A stretch of DNA of 64,000 bases, from positions 1-64,000 of the forward strand of contig CAMPHJ010000009.1 in the NCBI GenBank assembly GCA_946885845.1, given 5' to 3'. This DNA is from an uncultured Sphingobium sp. Lineage in GTDB: Bacteria > Pseudomonadota > Alphaproteobacteria > Sphingomonadales > Sphingomonadaceae. Every line of letters starts with the position of its first letter. Position 1 is the first letter of the stretch. The notes below the pieces were generated by a model. That model saw nothing but the letters and a program-made list of their open reading frames with translations, was not told where the DNA came from and ran no database searches. Position numbers and translations under genes: made by a program. Below are positions 28,301 through 37,077 of the stretch, in pieces.

Positions 28301-28907
28301 GTCGGGCACCGGGCCAAAGGCGGGCGGGCCGCTCTATCTCAACCGTCTGGTCCAGATTCCACCGCCTTTTCTCAAACATGACAACACGCCCCCGGCACTG
28401 CTGCTCGCCTTTGCCGACTGGCTGGATAAAGTAGGAGAAAGCCAGGCTGCCGCCTATGCCCGGCAGGCGGGCGGCGCATCGGCATTGGGGGTTGAACTGA
28501 CGATTCCGGGGCCAGTCGGCGAACGCAACATCTATGCGCTGCATCCGCGCGGCCTGATCCTGCTGCGGCCCTCGACCGCGCAGGGACTGTTGCGGCAGAT
28601 GGGGGCGACACTGGCTACCGGCAATCGTGGCGTGATCGAAGGCATGGCGCACCCCGCGAGCTTGCCTGCAGCGATAGCGGCCCGTTTCCCCATGCGCCCT
28701 GACGCACCGTACGCCGCCGCACTGGTAGAAGGAGACGCTGCCGCTATCGTCGCCATGGCCCAGGCCTTGGCCGACCGCGATGGGCCGATCGTGCCTGTTC
28801 ATGCCGAAGGCTCGGGCTATTGCCTGGACTGGCTGCTGGAAGAGGTTTCGACCTCCATCAACACGACCGCGGCGGGTGGCAATGCCAGCCTGATGATGAT
28901 TGGTTGA
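25302..28907 (+). CDS. putA: Bifunctional proline dehydrogenase / P5C dehydrogenase
   Basis: Oxidises proline to glutamate in two steps. It has 1201 aa, the long PutA form. A short arm and alpha domain (residues 1-180) are followed by the FAD-dependent proline dehydrogenase barrel, with GFAYSYDMLGEAA and RLVKGAYWDAEIKRAQVDG. The aldehyde dehydrogenase domain follows from about residue 640, with PWNFPLAIFTGQVAAAL, ETGGQNAMIVD and the catalytic Cys in DSAGQRCSALR, then a C-terminal extra domain. There is no ribbon-helix-helix domain at the N-terminus, so it does not repress its own gene. The ATG at 25302 follows GGAGGATCGTCCT. A hairpin follows the gene. No putP or putR is adjacent. Confidence 0.97.
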   Translation: MKTQADLALFAAVAPAIRPATPLRKAITAACRRDEAQALDPLIAAATLPDSTRAAIAVTARALIAALRAHPKGSGVEALIHEYALSSQEGVALMCLAEALLRIPDDDTRDALIRDKIADGQWGLHLGSGKSLFVNAATWGLVVTGKLVGSVDDPGLGAALTRLIARAGEPVIRRAVDLAMRMMGEKFVTGETIEEALDRATHMEAKGFAYSYDMLGEAATTAAAAARYHADYARAIHAIGQTSGGRGVYAAPGISIKLSALHPRYSRAQADPIMGELLPAVKQLAILSKSYGIGFNIDAEEADRLELSLDLLESLALDPDLAGWDGLGFVVQAYGKRCPFVIDWIIDLARRSGRRIMVRLVKGAYWDAEIKRAQVDGLAGFPVYTRKVHTDVAYIACARRLLAASDAVFPQFATHNAQTVSTIYHLAGPDFRTGDYEFQCLHGMGEPLYEQVVGPAKLNRPCRIYAPVGTHETLLAYLVRRLLENGANSSFVHRLADPQVTPEELTADPVDIVRAMDRPGQGHDLVALPANLFPDRRNSQGLDLTDESALVSLTQALRHSATLAWTAAPTGGAGVARAVLNPADHRDVVGQVSDATPTQARAAAVRAAASCWSSTLVAERAAMLDRAADAIEARMPILMGLIVREAGKSLPNAIAEVREAVDFLRYYAAQARANFGLEQLALGPVVCISPWNFPLAIFTGQVAAALAAGNPVLAKPAEETPLIAAEAVRLLHEAGVPDDALQLLPGDGSIGAALVGAPETAAVMFTGSTEVARLIQRQLAPRLSSSGGPIPLIAETGGQNAMIVDSSALAEQVVGDVITSAFDSAGQRCSALRILCLQEEVADRTLAMLKGALAELRIGRTDALNVDIGPVISAEARDGINRHIDAMTALGRKVEQCPLPPATVHGTFVPPTIIEIQSIADLSREVFGPVLHVLRFRRDGLDALVDQINATGYGLTFGLHTRLNGTIDRVTARVKAGNIYVNRNIIGAVVGVQPFGGCGLSGTGPKAGGPLYLNRLVQIPPPFLKHDNTPPALLLAFADWLDKVGESQAAAYARQAGGASALGVELTIPGPVGERNIYALHPRGLILLRPSTAQGLLRQMGATLATGNRGVIEGMAHPASLPAAIAARFPMRPDAPYAAALVEGDAAAIVAMAQALADRDGPIVPVHAEGSGYCLDWLLEEVSTSINTTAAGGNASLMMIG

Positions 28908-28913
28908 GCCTGC

Positions 28914-28950
28914 GGGACAGGTCCGGTTGCCGCTTAAAAGCGACCTGCCC
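28914..28950 (+). terminator. Hairpin after putA
   Basis: GGGACAGGTC pairs with GACCTGCCCC (one internal mismatch), with an inner CGCTT/AAGCG that could form an alternative stem. It starts six bases after the putA stop. There is no T-run, so termination here is plausible but not proven. The sequence TGATTATATA then occurs twice (28953-28962 and 29011-29020) before the thiolase gene and may belong to its promoter. Confidence 0.4.
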
Positions 28951-29063
28951 CATGATTATATAAGTTTCACTGGTTTCCGTTTCACCTATTACCCCCAGGC
29001 AGTGGCTCCGTGATTATATAGGCAGGGCAGCGTTGCTCCGCACACCGGCTAAAGGAGATGAAG

Positions 29064-30248
29064 ATGCAGGACGACCCCATAGTCATCGTCAGCTATGCGC
29101 GCACCCCGATGGGCGCTTTTCAGGGCGCGCTGTCGCCCCTGACGGCTACTCAACTGGGCGCGGCGGCGGTAAAGGCGGCGGTGGATCGCGCCGGGATTGC
29201 GACCGATGCCGCAGATCGCATCTATATGGGTTGCGTCCTGCCCGCCGGCCTGGGCCAGGCACCCGCGCGTCAGGCGGCGGTGGGGGCTGGCCTTGGCCTT
29301 AATACCGAAGCGACTACCGTCAACAAGATGTGCGGGTCGGGCATGCAGGCGGCGATCATGGCGCATGAGGCGCTGAGTGCGGGCGCCGCCGGCATTGTCA
29401 TAGCAGGTGGCATGGAAAGCATGACCAACGCGCCCTATGCCTTGCCAAAGCATCGGTCGGGCGCGCGGATCGGCCATGATCGCATCATCGACACGATGAT
29501 GATGGACGGGTTGGAAGACGCCTATGAACCGGGCAAGGCGATGGGCGTTTTCGCTGAGCAGGCGGTGCGCGATTATCAGTTTACGCGCGCCGAACAGGAT
29601 GAATATGCCATCCGGTCGCTTGCGCGCGCCAGCGAAGCCATCGCCAGCGGAGCCTTTGCACGCGAAATCGTGCCGGTGACGGTGCCGGGACGTGGCGGCG
29701 ACACCGTCATCGACACGGACGAGCAGCCGGGCAAGGCCCGGCCGGACAAGATTCCTTCGCTAAAGCCTGCTTTTGCAAAGGACGGGACGATCACGGCCGC
29801 CAATGCCTCGTCGATTTCTGATGGCGCGGCTGCGCTGGTGATGACCCGCGCCAGTGTCGCTGAAAGGCTGGGCCTGCCAGTCGTCGCGCGGGTCGTCGCC
29901 ACCGCCGCCCATGCGCATGAACCGGCAAATTTCACGACCGCGCCCGTGCCTGCGATCCGCAAGGCGCTGGCGAAGGCAGGATGGGCGGTGGAGGATGTCG
30001 ACCTGTTCGAAGTCAACGAAGCCTTTGCTGTGGTGGCGATGATCGCCGCGCGCGACCTGGGCATCCCGGCTGACAGGCTGAACGTCAACGGCGGCGCTAC
30101 CGCGCTCGGCCACCCCATCGGCGCATCGGGCGCGCGCATCATCGCCACATTGCTGGCGGCGCTGGAAAATCGCGGCCTGAAACGGGGTGTCGCCAGCCTT
30201 TGCATCGGTGGGGGCGAAGCAACGGCGATGGCGGTGGAACGCGTCTGA
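29064..30248 (+). CDS. Acetyl-CoA C-acetyltransferase (thiolase)
   Basis: A thiolase of 394 aa that interconverts two acetyl-CoA and acetoacetyl-CoA, or cleaves 3-ketoacyl-CoA. The acylated Cys90 lies in NKMCGSGMQA, the GHPIGASGARI histidine motif is near 350 and the second active-site Cys is in LCIGGGEATAM near the end. The ATG at 29064 has AAAGGAG seven bases upstream; the ATG at 29058 is too close to it. It stands alone downstream of putA and could process the acetoacetate made by the homogentisate operon once activated, though no CoA-transferase is nearby. Confidence 0.94.
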   Translation: MQDDPIVIVSYARTPMGAFQGALSPLTATQLGAAAVKAAVDRAGIATDAADRIYMGCVLPAGLGQAPARQAAVGAGLGLNTEATTVNKMCGSGMQAAIMAHEALSAGAAGIVIAGGMESMTNAPYALPKHRSGARIGHDRIIDTMMMDGLEDAYEPGKAMGVFAEQAVRDYQFTRAEQDEYAIRSLARASEAIASGAFAREIVPVTVPGRGGDTVIDTDEQPGKARPDKIPSLKPAFAKDGTITAANASSISDGAAALVMTRASVAERLGLPVVARVVATAAHAHEPANFTTAPVPAIRKALAKAGWAVEDVDLFEVNEAFAVVAMIAARDLGIPADRLNVNGGATALGHPIGASGARIIATLLAALENRGLKRGVASLCIGGGEATAMAVERV

Positions 30249-30289
30249 TCCGACCCACCCCCATCAATGCGGGGCAGGCCGGAAGATAA

Positions 30290-31363
30290 TCAGTCCTTCA
30301 ATCCCAACGCTTTTACAACGTCGTCCCATGCCACCAGCTTGAAATTCTGGGCGGCGGCGGCATTGAACCCGTCCTGCGCAACGAACAGTCCGCCCGGATA
30401 GGCGGGGCCGAAATCGCCCAGGATCAGGTCGATGCCGTCGGTTTCTTCCGCGCCGCCGACTGCGCCATCGACAATGCGGAAGCGTCCGACATAGCTGTCG
30501 TCGCTCATCCTGTAGAGCGTATAGGCGTTGTCGCCCTGGCTCGACACGATGACATATCCGTCCCGGTCCCCCATCGGGGCGATGGCGACACCTTCCGCAT
30601 CGGCGACCAGATTGCGATCATCGGCGGCGGCTATCTTTACTGGCGACGGCGCGGCATCGGCCCGTGCGTCGAAACGCCACAGGCCGACATCCTCCTCCGC
30701 GACATACAGGACGCCGGTGCGGTCATCGACCGCGCAGCCTTCCGACTGGGTGCCCAGCTTCATGGTCCGCACGGCCCGACCGGTGGGGGTTGGCCCGGAA
30801 GCATCGATGGCGATCTGGTTCACCGTGCCGTCCTTCAGCACGATGAAGGCGTATGTCGCCTGCGCCGCGCGATACAGGCAGACGCCATAGGCTTCCCCTT
30901 GCCCGGCATCGACCTGGCCCAACGCTGTCAGCTTGGCGCTTGCGGGGTCGAGGCGGAACAGCGCGATCTTCGCGTGGGCGGGGTCGTTACGGTCACTTGC
31001 CGCCACCAGCAGGCCGGGCTGCCCCTGAATGGCAATGCCTTCGCGCAGATCGACATTGTTGACCCGGCCCGCATCCAGGAAATCGCGGGCCCTGCCGTCC
31101 AGGCCATAGACGTACAACCCGGCCTTCTTGTCAGTGCCCACGATCAGGCTTTGCGCCGGATCGGCCGCGTTGCGCCAGATTGCCGGGTCGTCCGCCGCGT
31201 CGGCATTGGACGTGCCGACCGGCGTCGTTTCCCCCCGCGCCGTCACGGAAACGGCTGGGGTCGCACGGGCGATGCGGACGTCGATCGGCACCTCCCGCTC
31301 TCCAGTGGCGCAGGCCGCCAGCGTCAGCAGCGGCAGGAGGGGGGTGAGGGAAGGGATACGCAT
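30290..31363 (-). CDS. phy: Beta-propeller phytase, lipoprotein
   Basis: A 3-phytase of the beta-propeller type that removes phosphate from phytate using calcium, 357 aa. The N-terminus is a lipoprotein signal with lipobox LAAC (MRIPSLTPLLPLLTLAAC). Propeller-blade segments and acidic calcium-binding stretches are visible: DDPAIWRNAADPAQSLIVGTDK, GEAYGVCLYR, SEGCAVDDRTGVLYVAEEDVG and DAEGVAIAP. The start codon overlaps the stop of the upstream TonB-dependent receptor gene (TGATG), so the two are translationally coupled. This receptor-phytase pairing is known from several alpha- and gammaproteobacteria and points to phytate or inositol-phosphate scavenging. Confidence 0.9.
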   Translation of the reverse strand: MRIPSLTPLLPLLTLAACATGEREVPIDVRIARATPAVSVTARGETTPVGTSNADAADDPAIWRNAADPAQSLIVGTDKKAGLYVYGLDGRARDFLDAGRVNNVDLREGIAIQGQPGLLVAASDRNDPAHAKIALFRLDPASAKLTALGQVDAGQGEAYGVCLYRAAQATYAFIVLKDGTVNQIAIDASGPTPTGRAVRTMKLGTQSEGCAVDDRTGVLYVAEEDVGLWRFDARADAAPSPVKIAAADDRNLVADAEGVAIAPMGDRDGYVIVSSQGDNAYTLYRMSDDSYVGRFRIVDGAVGGAEETDGIDLILGDFGPAYPGGLFVAQDGFNAAAAQNFKLVAWDDVVKALGLKD

Positions 31364-34197
31364 CAGAATTTCACCCGTGCGCCGAACTTCATCGTCCAGC
31401 CATATTGTTCGAACTGCAGCAGGTTTCTGCCAGCGCCCACGCGATTATAGGCGAAATATCTGGCATTGTTGATGTTCACCCATTCGTAAAACACCTGCAC
31501 GCGGCGGGTCACATTCAGCCGCGCGGCCAGGTCGAGCTGAAAATGATTGTCCACCATCCGGTCTTCCCCTGCCGTGTCGCCCAGTTCGTCCAGATATCTG
31601 GACCGGTAGGTGCCCGCCAGACGGAGCGAAACCGGACCCTTTTCATATCCCAGCGCCACGTTGAACGTGTGTTTCGAACTGGAAGGCAGGTTGATTTCCC
31701 GCAGGTCGGTCACATCGCCCCCGGTCGGCACTTCGCCGGTCGCGTCGGTGTAGGTATAGTTGGCCTGCACCAGCATTCCGTCCAGCGGCGCGGGCAGGAA
31801 CCGCAGCGATTGGGCATAGCTCAGTTCCAGGCCCCAGATCCTGGCGCTTTCGCCGTTGATCGGGATAGTGGCTTCGTCGAAAGCGATGCCGTTATAGGTG
31901 CCCGGATCGTCGACATTGGTATCGACGATGAAGTTCTTCAGGTCCTTGTAGAACAGGCCCGCCGATAATGCGCCGTTGTTGGGCAGATAATATTCGACGC
32001 CTGCGTCGAAATTCCATGCTTTGTAGGGTTTTAGATCGGGATTACCGAACGATCCTTCGCGCTCGCCAGCGTCGCTTTCGTCGATGCGGAAGTTCGGGGC
32101 CAGCTTGGACAGTTTGGGCCGCACCAGGCTCTTGTAGGCCGCCGCGCGCAGGACCAGATTTTGTTGCGGCTCCCACCGGACGGTCAGGCTGGGCAGCCAG
32201 TCGCCATAGCTGCGGTTGAAACGATTTGGTTCGATCAGGATCGTGTCTTCGGTCGCGGTCGAACCGTCGGGCAGCGTGCCGTCTTCCTCGATCGTGGTCA
32301 CCGTGTTGGCGCGGATGTCGTTCTTTGTATGTTCGTAACGCACGCCGCCGATCACGCGCAAAGTGCTGCTGTCCCACCGGCCCAGCAGATAGGCGGCCCT
32401 GATGTCTTCGCTGACCGAATAATCTTCGACGCTGGAATCGAGCAGCGAGTCAAATGCGTTGAGTTCGAAGTCTGCGCGGTTGGCGTTGAAAAAGGCGCGC
32501 GCGCTGGTCTTGCCGGGGACGGGCGATATGTCGGTGATGCGATAGGTCTGGCTGCCGACCACATCGGCCAGCGTCATGTCGTCATTTTCCCAATATTGGG
32601 TTTCAAGATTATAGCTCTTGTCCCGCCAGCGGCCCTTGACGCCAGCCTGTATGGTGACGCTGCCGCCATCCATTGCGAATTCCTTGCCGACGTCGAACTT
32701 GCCCGCCCATTCGCGGTCGCGTGCGTCGGACAGGGCGGTGACCTGGATGCTGTCCAGTTCATATTCGGCAGGATCGCTGAAATCGGCGACCGCGCCCGGC
32801 GCGCCGCCAACGGAATAGAGTGGCCTGCGCGGGTCGGCAAAGTCCAGGCCGACAGTCAGTCCGTCCCCGTCAAAGCTTCGTTCGAAATTGGCGGGGTCGA
32901 TGGAGCCATTCTCCCTCTCGGTGGACTTGGCATAACTCACCGAATATCGGGCGTGCCAGCCATTGCTGTCGGTTTCGCCGCCCAGCACCAGGCTGCGGAT
33001 GCGCTGGCGCTCGAACCGGTCCTTGATCGACCGCTGCACCGCTATTTCTCCGTCTGCGTCGTCATATTCGACATTGCTGCCGCTGCCGGACGAAGGCGCT
33101 GCGTCGAACTTCAGGCTGGTTTCGCGGCGATATTCCTGATCGTCGAACTGGCTGTAGACGCCGCGCGCATATAATTTGGTCGCTTCGCCCACGCGCAGGT
33201 CGAAATTGAGGTTGGCCGACAGCCGCTTGCGTTCGACATCATAGTCGCGATAGTTGACCTCGTCAGGGAAGGTCAGGCCGTTATCCTGGTCCCATCCGTC
33301 CGCTTCGATATTGTCGGTTTCGAACTTGCGCTGATAATAGGACAGGCCGCCCGATACGCCGAAGCTGTCGGTCACGCGCTGCGAAAAATCGAAGCTGCCC
33401 TTTGGCGTCAGCTTACCCGAATAGTCGTTGTAGCTGCCCTCTGCCTTCGCGGTCAGCAGGTTTTTGCGCCGTTCAAAGGCGCTGGTGGTGTGGATTTCCA
33501 CGGAAGCGCCGATGGTGTCGGCGTCCATGTCCGGCGTCAGCGACTTCTTGACCTCGATCGATTCGATGCTGTCGCTGGAAATGACATCCAGAGCGACCGA
33601 TCGCACGTCGCTTTCCGGCGCGGGCAGGCGGACGCCGTTGACCGAAGTCGCGTTGAGTTCGGGGTCAAGCCCGCGCACGGACACGAACCGGCCTTCGCCC
33701 TGGTCGTTCAGCACATTGATGCCCGGCAGGCGGCGCAGCGATTCCGCAACATTCTGGTCAGGGAACTGCCCCACCGCGTCGCGCGTCAGCACGCTTTCCA
33801 CGCCGTCGGCGGCGCGCTGGCGGGAAAGGGCGCTCGTCAGGTTGGCGATCTGTCCGACGACGATGATCGGGGCATCGGCCTTCGACCCCATCGATATGTT
33901 CGCGTTCACATCGCCGTCCGCCGGGACGGTGACGGTGCTGCGGACCGTATCGATGCCGACATAGCGCGCCTCGATCGTGTAGGTGCCCGGCGCGACATCT
34001 GGGAAGCGGAAGGACCCGTCGCGGTCGGCTTCGGCCACGCGGTTCAGCTCGACGATGCGAAGCTGTGCCGATTGGAGCGCGCGCGTGCCGGTGCCGTCCG
34101 ATACCGAACCGGTGATGGTGCCTGCCATTGCGGCGGCTGGCATCGCAAAGCCAAAGATGATGGCGGCGCGGCTGGCGCTCGCAAACAGATGTTTCAT
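31363..34197 (-). CDS. TonB-dependent receptor coupled to phytase
   Basis: An outer-membrane receptor of 944 aa. The signal peptide (ASRAAIIFGFAMPAAAMA) is followed by a carboxypeptidase-regulatory-like beta-sandwich (TGSVSDGTGTRALQSAQLRI), a plug domain (SVLTRDAVGQFPDQNVAESL, RRLPGINVLNDQGEGRFVSV) and a 22-strand barrel ending in Phe (MKFGARVKF). It would import a large or chelated ligand with TonB energy. The overlapping downstream phytase gene suggests phytate, an inositol phosphate or an associated metal. The ATG at 34197 has a GGGG stretch upstream. The N-terminal domain resembles TonB receptors of the carbohydrate or nutrient group rather than classical siderophore receptors. Confidence 0.93.
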   Translation of the reverse strand: MKHLFASASRAAIIFGFAMPAAAMAGTITGSVSDGTGTRALQSAQLRIVELNRVAEADRDGSFRFPDVAPGTYTIEARYVGIDTVRSTVTVPADGDVNANISMGSKADAPIIVVGQIANLTSALSRQRAADGVESVLTRDAVGQFPDQNVAESLRRLPGINVLNDQGEGRFVSVRGLDPELNATSVNGVRLPAPESDVRSVALDVISSDSIESIEVKKSLTPDMDADTIGASVEIHTTSAFERRKNLLTAKAEGSYNDYSGKLTPKGSFDFSQRVTDSFGVSGGLSYYQRKFETDNIEADGWDQDNGLTFPDEVNYRDYDVERKRLSANLNFDLRVGEATKLYARGVYSQFDDQEYRRETSLKFDAAPSSGSGSNVEYDDADGEIAVQRSIKDRFERQRIRSLVLGGETDSNGWHARYSVSYAKSTERENGSIDPANFERSFDGDGLTVGLDFADPRRPLYSVGGAPGAVADFSDPAEYELDSIQVTALSDARDREWAGKFDVGKEFAMDGGSVTIQAGVKGRWRDKSYNLETQYWENDDMTLADVVGSQTYRITDISPVPGKTSARAFFNANRADFELNAFDSLLDSSVEDYSVSEDIRAAYLLGRWDSSTLRVIGGVRYEHTKNDIRANTVTTIEEDGTLPDGSTATEDTILIEPNRFNRSYGDWLPSLTVRWEPQQNLVLRAAAYKSLVRPKLSKLAPNFRIDESDAGEREGSFGNPDLKPYKAWNFDAGVEYYLPNNGALSAGLFYKDLKNFIVDTNVDDPGTYNGIAFDEATIPINGESARIWGLELSYAQSLRFLPAPLDGMLVQANYTYTDATGEVPTGGDVTDLREINLPSSSKHTFNVALGYEKGPVSLRLAGTYRSRYLDELGDTAGEDRMVDNHFQLDLAARLNVTRRVQVFYEWVNINNARYFAYNRVGAGRNLLQFEQYGWTMKFGARVKF

Positions 34198-34443
34198 GTA
34201 AAGTCCCCCTTTTGAGTGGGGTCCCACTGAACGCGTCAGCTTACGGCGTGATGGCGGTCAGGTTGCACAATGATGATTGTTTGATGGCAGATTCATGACC
34301 GGGCCGACCACGCCCGCGCCGGATTCCTCCCGCAACTTTCAGGGAACATCCGCCACCTTCGCGCTTTGGCTGATGGAGTGCAGGGTCAAGGGGCATGCGC
34401 AAGGTCGGTCGCGATTCCAGCACATTATCGATGGGACGAAAAG

Positions 34444-35418
34444 ATGAACCCAACCCATATGTCGCCGACGCAAAAGAAAAGGGGCGCTGGCGCAGACACG
34501 CCCCGGTCGTTGCCCTGGCCCGCATGGAAGGCCGTGATCGGGCGGGTGTGGGTCAATAACGGACGCCACAATCTCAGCCTGCTGTCGGCTGGCGTGGCCT
34601 TCTACGCCTTTCTGTCCTTCGTCCCCCTTCTGGGTGCTTTGGTCATGTCCTATGGACTGATCGCCGACCCTGCGACCGTGGCCCAGCATATGCGGACCAT
34701 CATCGACCTGGTCCCGGCTGACGCCGCACAACTGATCTACGACCAGTTGAAGCAGTTGACGCAGGCGGCGGCGGGCCAGAAGGGGCTGGGCCTGATGATC
34801 GCGCTGCTGATCTCCATCTACGGTGCGTCACGCGCGTCGGGTGCCATGATCGGTTCGCTCAACATCATCTATGAGGAAGAGGATCGCCGGTCGATGCTGC
34901 GGTCCACCCTGTTATCCGCAGGCCTGGTGATGGCTGCCGTGATGGTTGGTATCATGGGGCTTCTGGCAGCATCGATGCTCAGCCTAGCCGGGGTGATGGT
35001 GGGCGGATGGGGATGGGTCGCCACCGCGGCGGTGCAGGTGCTGACCTGGATCACCGCCGCCGCCCTGTGCAGCACCGCTATTGGTGGCATGTATCGCTTT
35101 GCGCCGGATCGGTCGGATGCGCGGTGGCAATGGCTCAACATCGGGTCGATTCTGGCCACCTTGTTGTGGCTGGCGGCAACCTTGGGCTTTGGCTTTTATG
35201 CGTCCCGGTTCGGTGATTATGACGCGACTTACGGGTCGCTGGGCGCGGTCGTTGTGCTGTTGATGTGGCTTTATGTGTCCGCCTATGCGGTCCTGATCGG
35301 CGGTCTGGTCAATGCCGAACTGGAACGGCAAACCGCGCAGGACACGACGACCGGCCCGGAAAAGCCGATGGGCAGCAGGGGAGCGAAAATGGCGGACACC
35401 AGCGCGGCGATGCCGTGA
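34444..35418 (+). CDS. YihY/BrkB-family inner-membrane protein
   Basis: An integral membrane protein of 324 aa with about six hydrophobic helices. Family features are the first helix SLLSAGVAFYAFLSFVPLLG, the SIYGASRASGAMIGSLNIIY segment and the last helix VVVLLMWLYVSAYAVLIGG followed by NAEL. The family is widespread and often misnamed ribonuclease BN; its role in the envelope is uncertain. The ATG at 34444 has only a weak GGGACGAAAAG upstream. It is divergent to the phytase-receptor operon and convergent with the P450 gene. Confidence 0.9.
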   Translation: MNPTHMSPTQKKRGAGADTPRSLPWPAWKAVIGRVWVNNGRHNLSLLSAGVAFYAFLSFVPLLGALVMSYGLIADPATVAQHMRTIIDLVPADAAQLIYDQLKQLTQAAAGQKGLGLMIALLISIYGASRASGAMIGSLNIIYEEEDRRSMLRSTLLSAGLVMAAVMVGIMGLLAASMLSLAGVMVGGWGWVATAAVQVLTWITAAALCSTAIGGMYRFAPDRSDARWQWLNIGSILATLLWLAATLGFGFYASRFGDYDATYGSLGAVVVLLMWLYVSAYAVLIGGLVNAELERQTAQDTTTGPEKPMGSRGAKMADTSAAMP

Positions 35419-35431
35419 TAAGCGTGCTCCT

Positions 35432-36604
35432 CTAATCGCAGACTATCATCGCGTCCCGTAATTCATAGCCGGTGACTAGAGGGTTCCACGCCAGCGTCGG
35501 CGCGCGCGCCAGTTTCAGGCCGGGCACCCGCATCAACCGGTCCAGAAACAGGCAGGTTTCCTGAAGCGCCACCTGTGCCCCCGGACAGCGATGTTCACCA
35601 TCACCGAACGACAGTCCGGCATTGCCATATTTGGCGCTGACCTGCCGCCCCGGCACCACTTCGCACGGTCGTTCGCCGAACGCGGTCGGGTCCGTATTCG
35701 CGGCGCGCACATCGACCGCGACTGCCGCGCGTGCCTGCGCGGGCGCATCGTCGGGCATCCGGCGGTAGATATAGCCCACGACCGGTTCCAGCCTCAGCAA
35801 TTCCTCCAGCAGCGCGATCTGCCCGCTTTCATCCGTCGCCAGGAACGCGGCCTTCAGATCCTCTCGGTCCAGCATGTGCCATGCGGCCATGACGATGAAC
35901 TCGCGCGTCGTCGCCATGCCAGCAGCGCCATAGACCAGGCATTCGGTCAGTATTTCCCGGCCATTATATCCCTGATCGATCAGGTGAGAGATAACGTCAT
36001 CCTGCCGCCGACGCCTGCGCGACCGGATCGCTGGCGCGACATCGCGATAATAAAAGGCCAGCACGCGATATTGTGACCGCAGGAAATATGCGAAGGCGGC
36101 CACCCTGTTGCGGGGCCGATGGAAATCACCGGTGAAAAACACGTCCAGCCGTCTGGCCAGATCATCTGGCTCGCTGTCGGTCAGCCCCACGATCTGGCTG
36201 GCGACCGCCACCGCCAGTTCCAGGCTCAACTTGTCCAGACGGGCACGCTTTTCCTGCTGAAAACGGGATATCAGGCCATCGCTCAGTCGGACCATCAATT
36301 CCCGATAGTGGGTCGTCACGACGCGCGGCGTGAAAAATCGCGCAGTGGCGCTGCGTTGGACCCTGTGCGCTTCGCCTTCCAGAAACAGGATGGGCTGGCG
36401 GGTTGCATTGCCGATCCTGCCCACCTGCTCTGCCAGGAAACCCGCCTGCCGCGCGTGACCGTTGCGCAATATGGCGCGCGCTTCGGCGAAATCCTGGGTG
36501 CGGATGTCGGGATCGACCGTGCCGCCGCCCCCGGATGCGGTGGCGGACTTGCGATCATCGCTGCCCCGATCGAACGGACAGGCGCTGGAAAGGCGAGCGT
36601 CCAT
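35432..36604 (-). CDS. Cytochrome P450
   Basis: A soluble bacterial P450 of 390 aa. The heme-thiolate loop FGDGEHRCPG places the ligand at Cys340, and the ExxR pair is in LLEELLRLEP. The I-helix reads GAAGMATTREF, so the usual acidic residue before the conserved Thr is Ala. The proton-relay step may therefore differ from P450cam-type enzymes. The ATG at 36604 with AAGGTGGA is preferred over a GTG at 36628. No ferredoxin or ferredoxin reductase is adjacent, so redox partners come from elsewhere. The substrate is unknown. The neighbours are a membrane protein gene and the acetate transporter. Confidence 0.92.
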   Translation of the reverse strand: MDARLSSACPFDRGSDDRKSATASGGGGTVDPDIRTQDFAEARAILRNGHARQAGFLAEQVGRIGNATRQPILFLEGEAHRVQRSATARFFTPRVVTTHYRELMVRLSDGLISRFQQEKRARLDKLSLELAVAVASQIVGLTDSEPDDLARRLDVFFTGDFHRPRNRVAAFAYFLRSQYRVLAFYYRDVAPAIRSRRRRRQDDVISHLIDQGYNGREILTECLVYGAAGMATTREFIVMAAWHMLDREDLKAAFLATDESGQIALLEELLRLEPVVGYIYRRMPDDAPAQARAAVAVDVRAANTDPTAFGERPCEVVPGRQVSAKYGNAGLSFGDGEHRCPGAQVALQETCLFLDRLMRVPGLKLARAPTLAWNPLVTGYELRDAMIVCD

Positions 36605-36753
36605 GAGCTTCCACCTTATATGATGCACTGGGGTGAGAGCTTACGCGCACCAGATCGGCGGTCAAGCTCCCTGTCCTGCCTGCCAATGTCAGGCTGTTGC
36701 ATTCATCCCCTTGTTCGCGCAGGTTCCGCGCCAATGAATGTGGAGGGGCTGTA

Positions 36754-37077
36754 GTGGTTCGGGAGCAAGAGGCGGCAGCGCTGGTCGACAGCATATTGGC
36801 GGACCCGCGCTATGTTGACCTCGTCCGGCAAAGATTACGTCTGGGCTGGTTTCTGTCCGCGCTGGTGTTCGCCGCGTTCGCCGCTTACCTGCTGCTGATC
36901 GCCTTTAACAAAGATTTGCTTGCGACGCCCATCAGTGATGGCGTCACGTCGCTGGGCATTCCGCTTGGACTTGGCCTCATCCTCTTCGCCATTGCCCTGA
37001 CCGGCGTCTATGTCGCTTATGCCAACCGGCGCTTTGACGCGCGCATGGCGGCTATTGTCCGGGATCATGGCGCATGA
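36754..37077 (+). CDS. DUF485 membrane protein (YjcH-like)
   Basis: A small membrane protein of 107 aa with two hydrophobic helices ([19 protein letters not shown] and [20 protein letters not shown]). It begins [20 protein letters not shown], a typical DUF485 N-terminus. The GTG at 36754 is chosen because GGAGGGG lies six bases upstream. Its stop overlaps the actP start by four bases. In enterobacteria the same pair is yjcH-actP, downstream of acs. It probably supports or tunes the symporter; no acetyl-CoA synthetase gene is in the window. Confidence 0.9.
   Translation: MVREQEAAALVDSILADPRYVDLVRQRLRLGWFLSALVFAAFAAYLLLIAFNKDLLATPISDGVTSLGIPLGLGLILFAIALTGVYVAYANRRFDARMAAIVRDHGA

Noticed and set aside
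27654..28802. A 382-codon frame antisense to putA
   Set aside because: Lies wholly inside the aldehyde dehydrogenase part of PutA and has no independent features.
28953..29020. Two TGATTATATA repeats before the thiolase gene as a regulator site
   Set aside because: Only 10 bp and AT-rich; they may simply be promoter elements.
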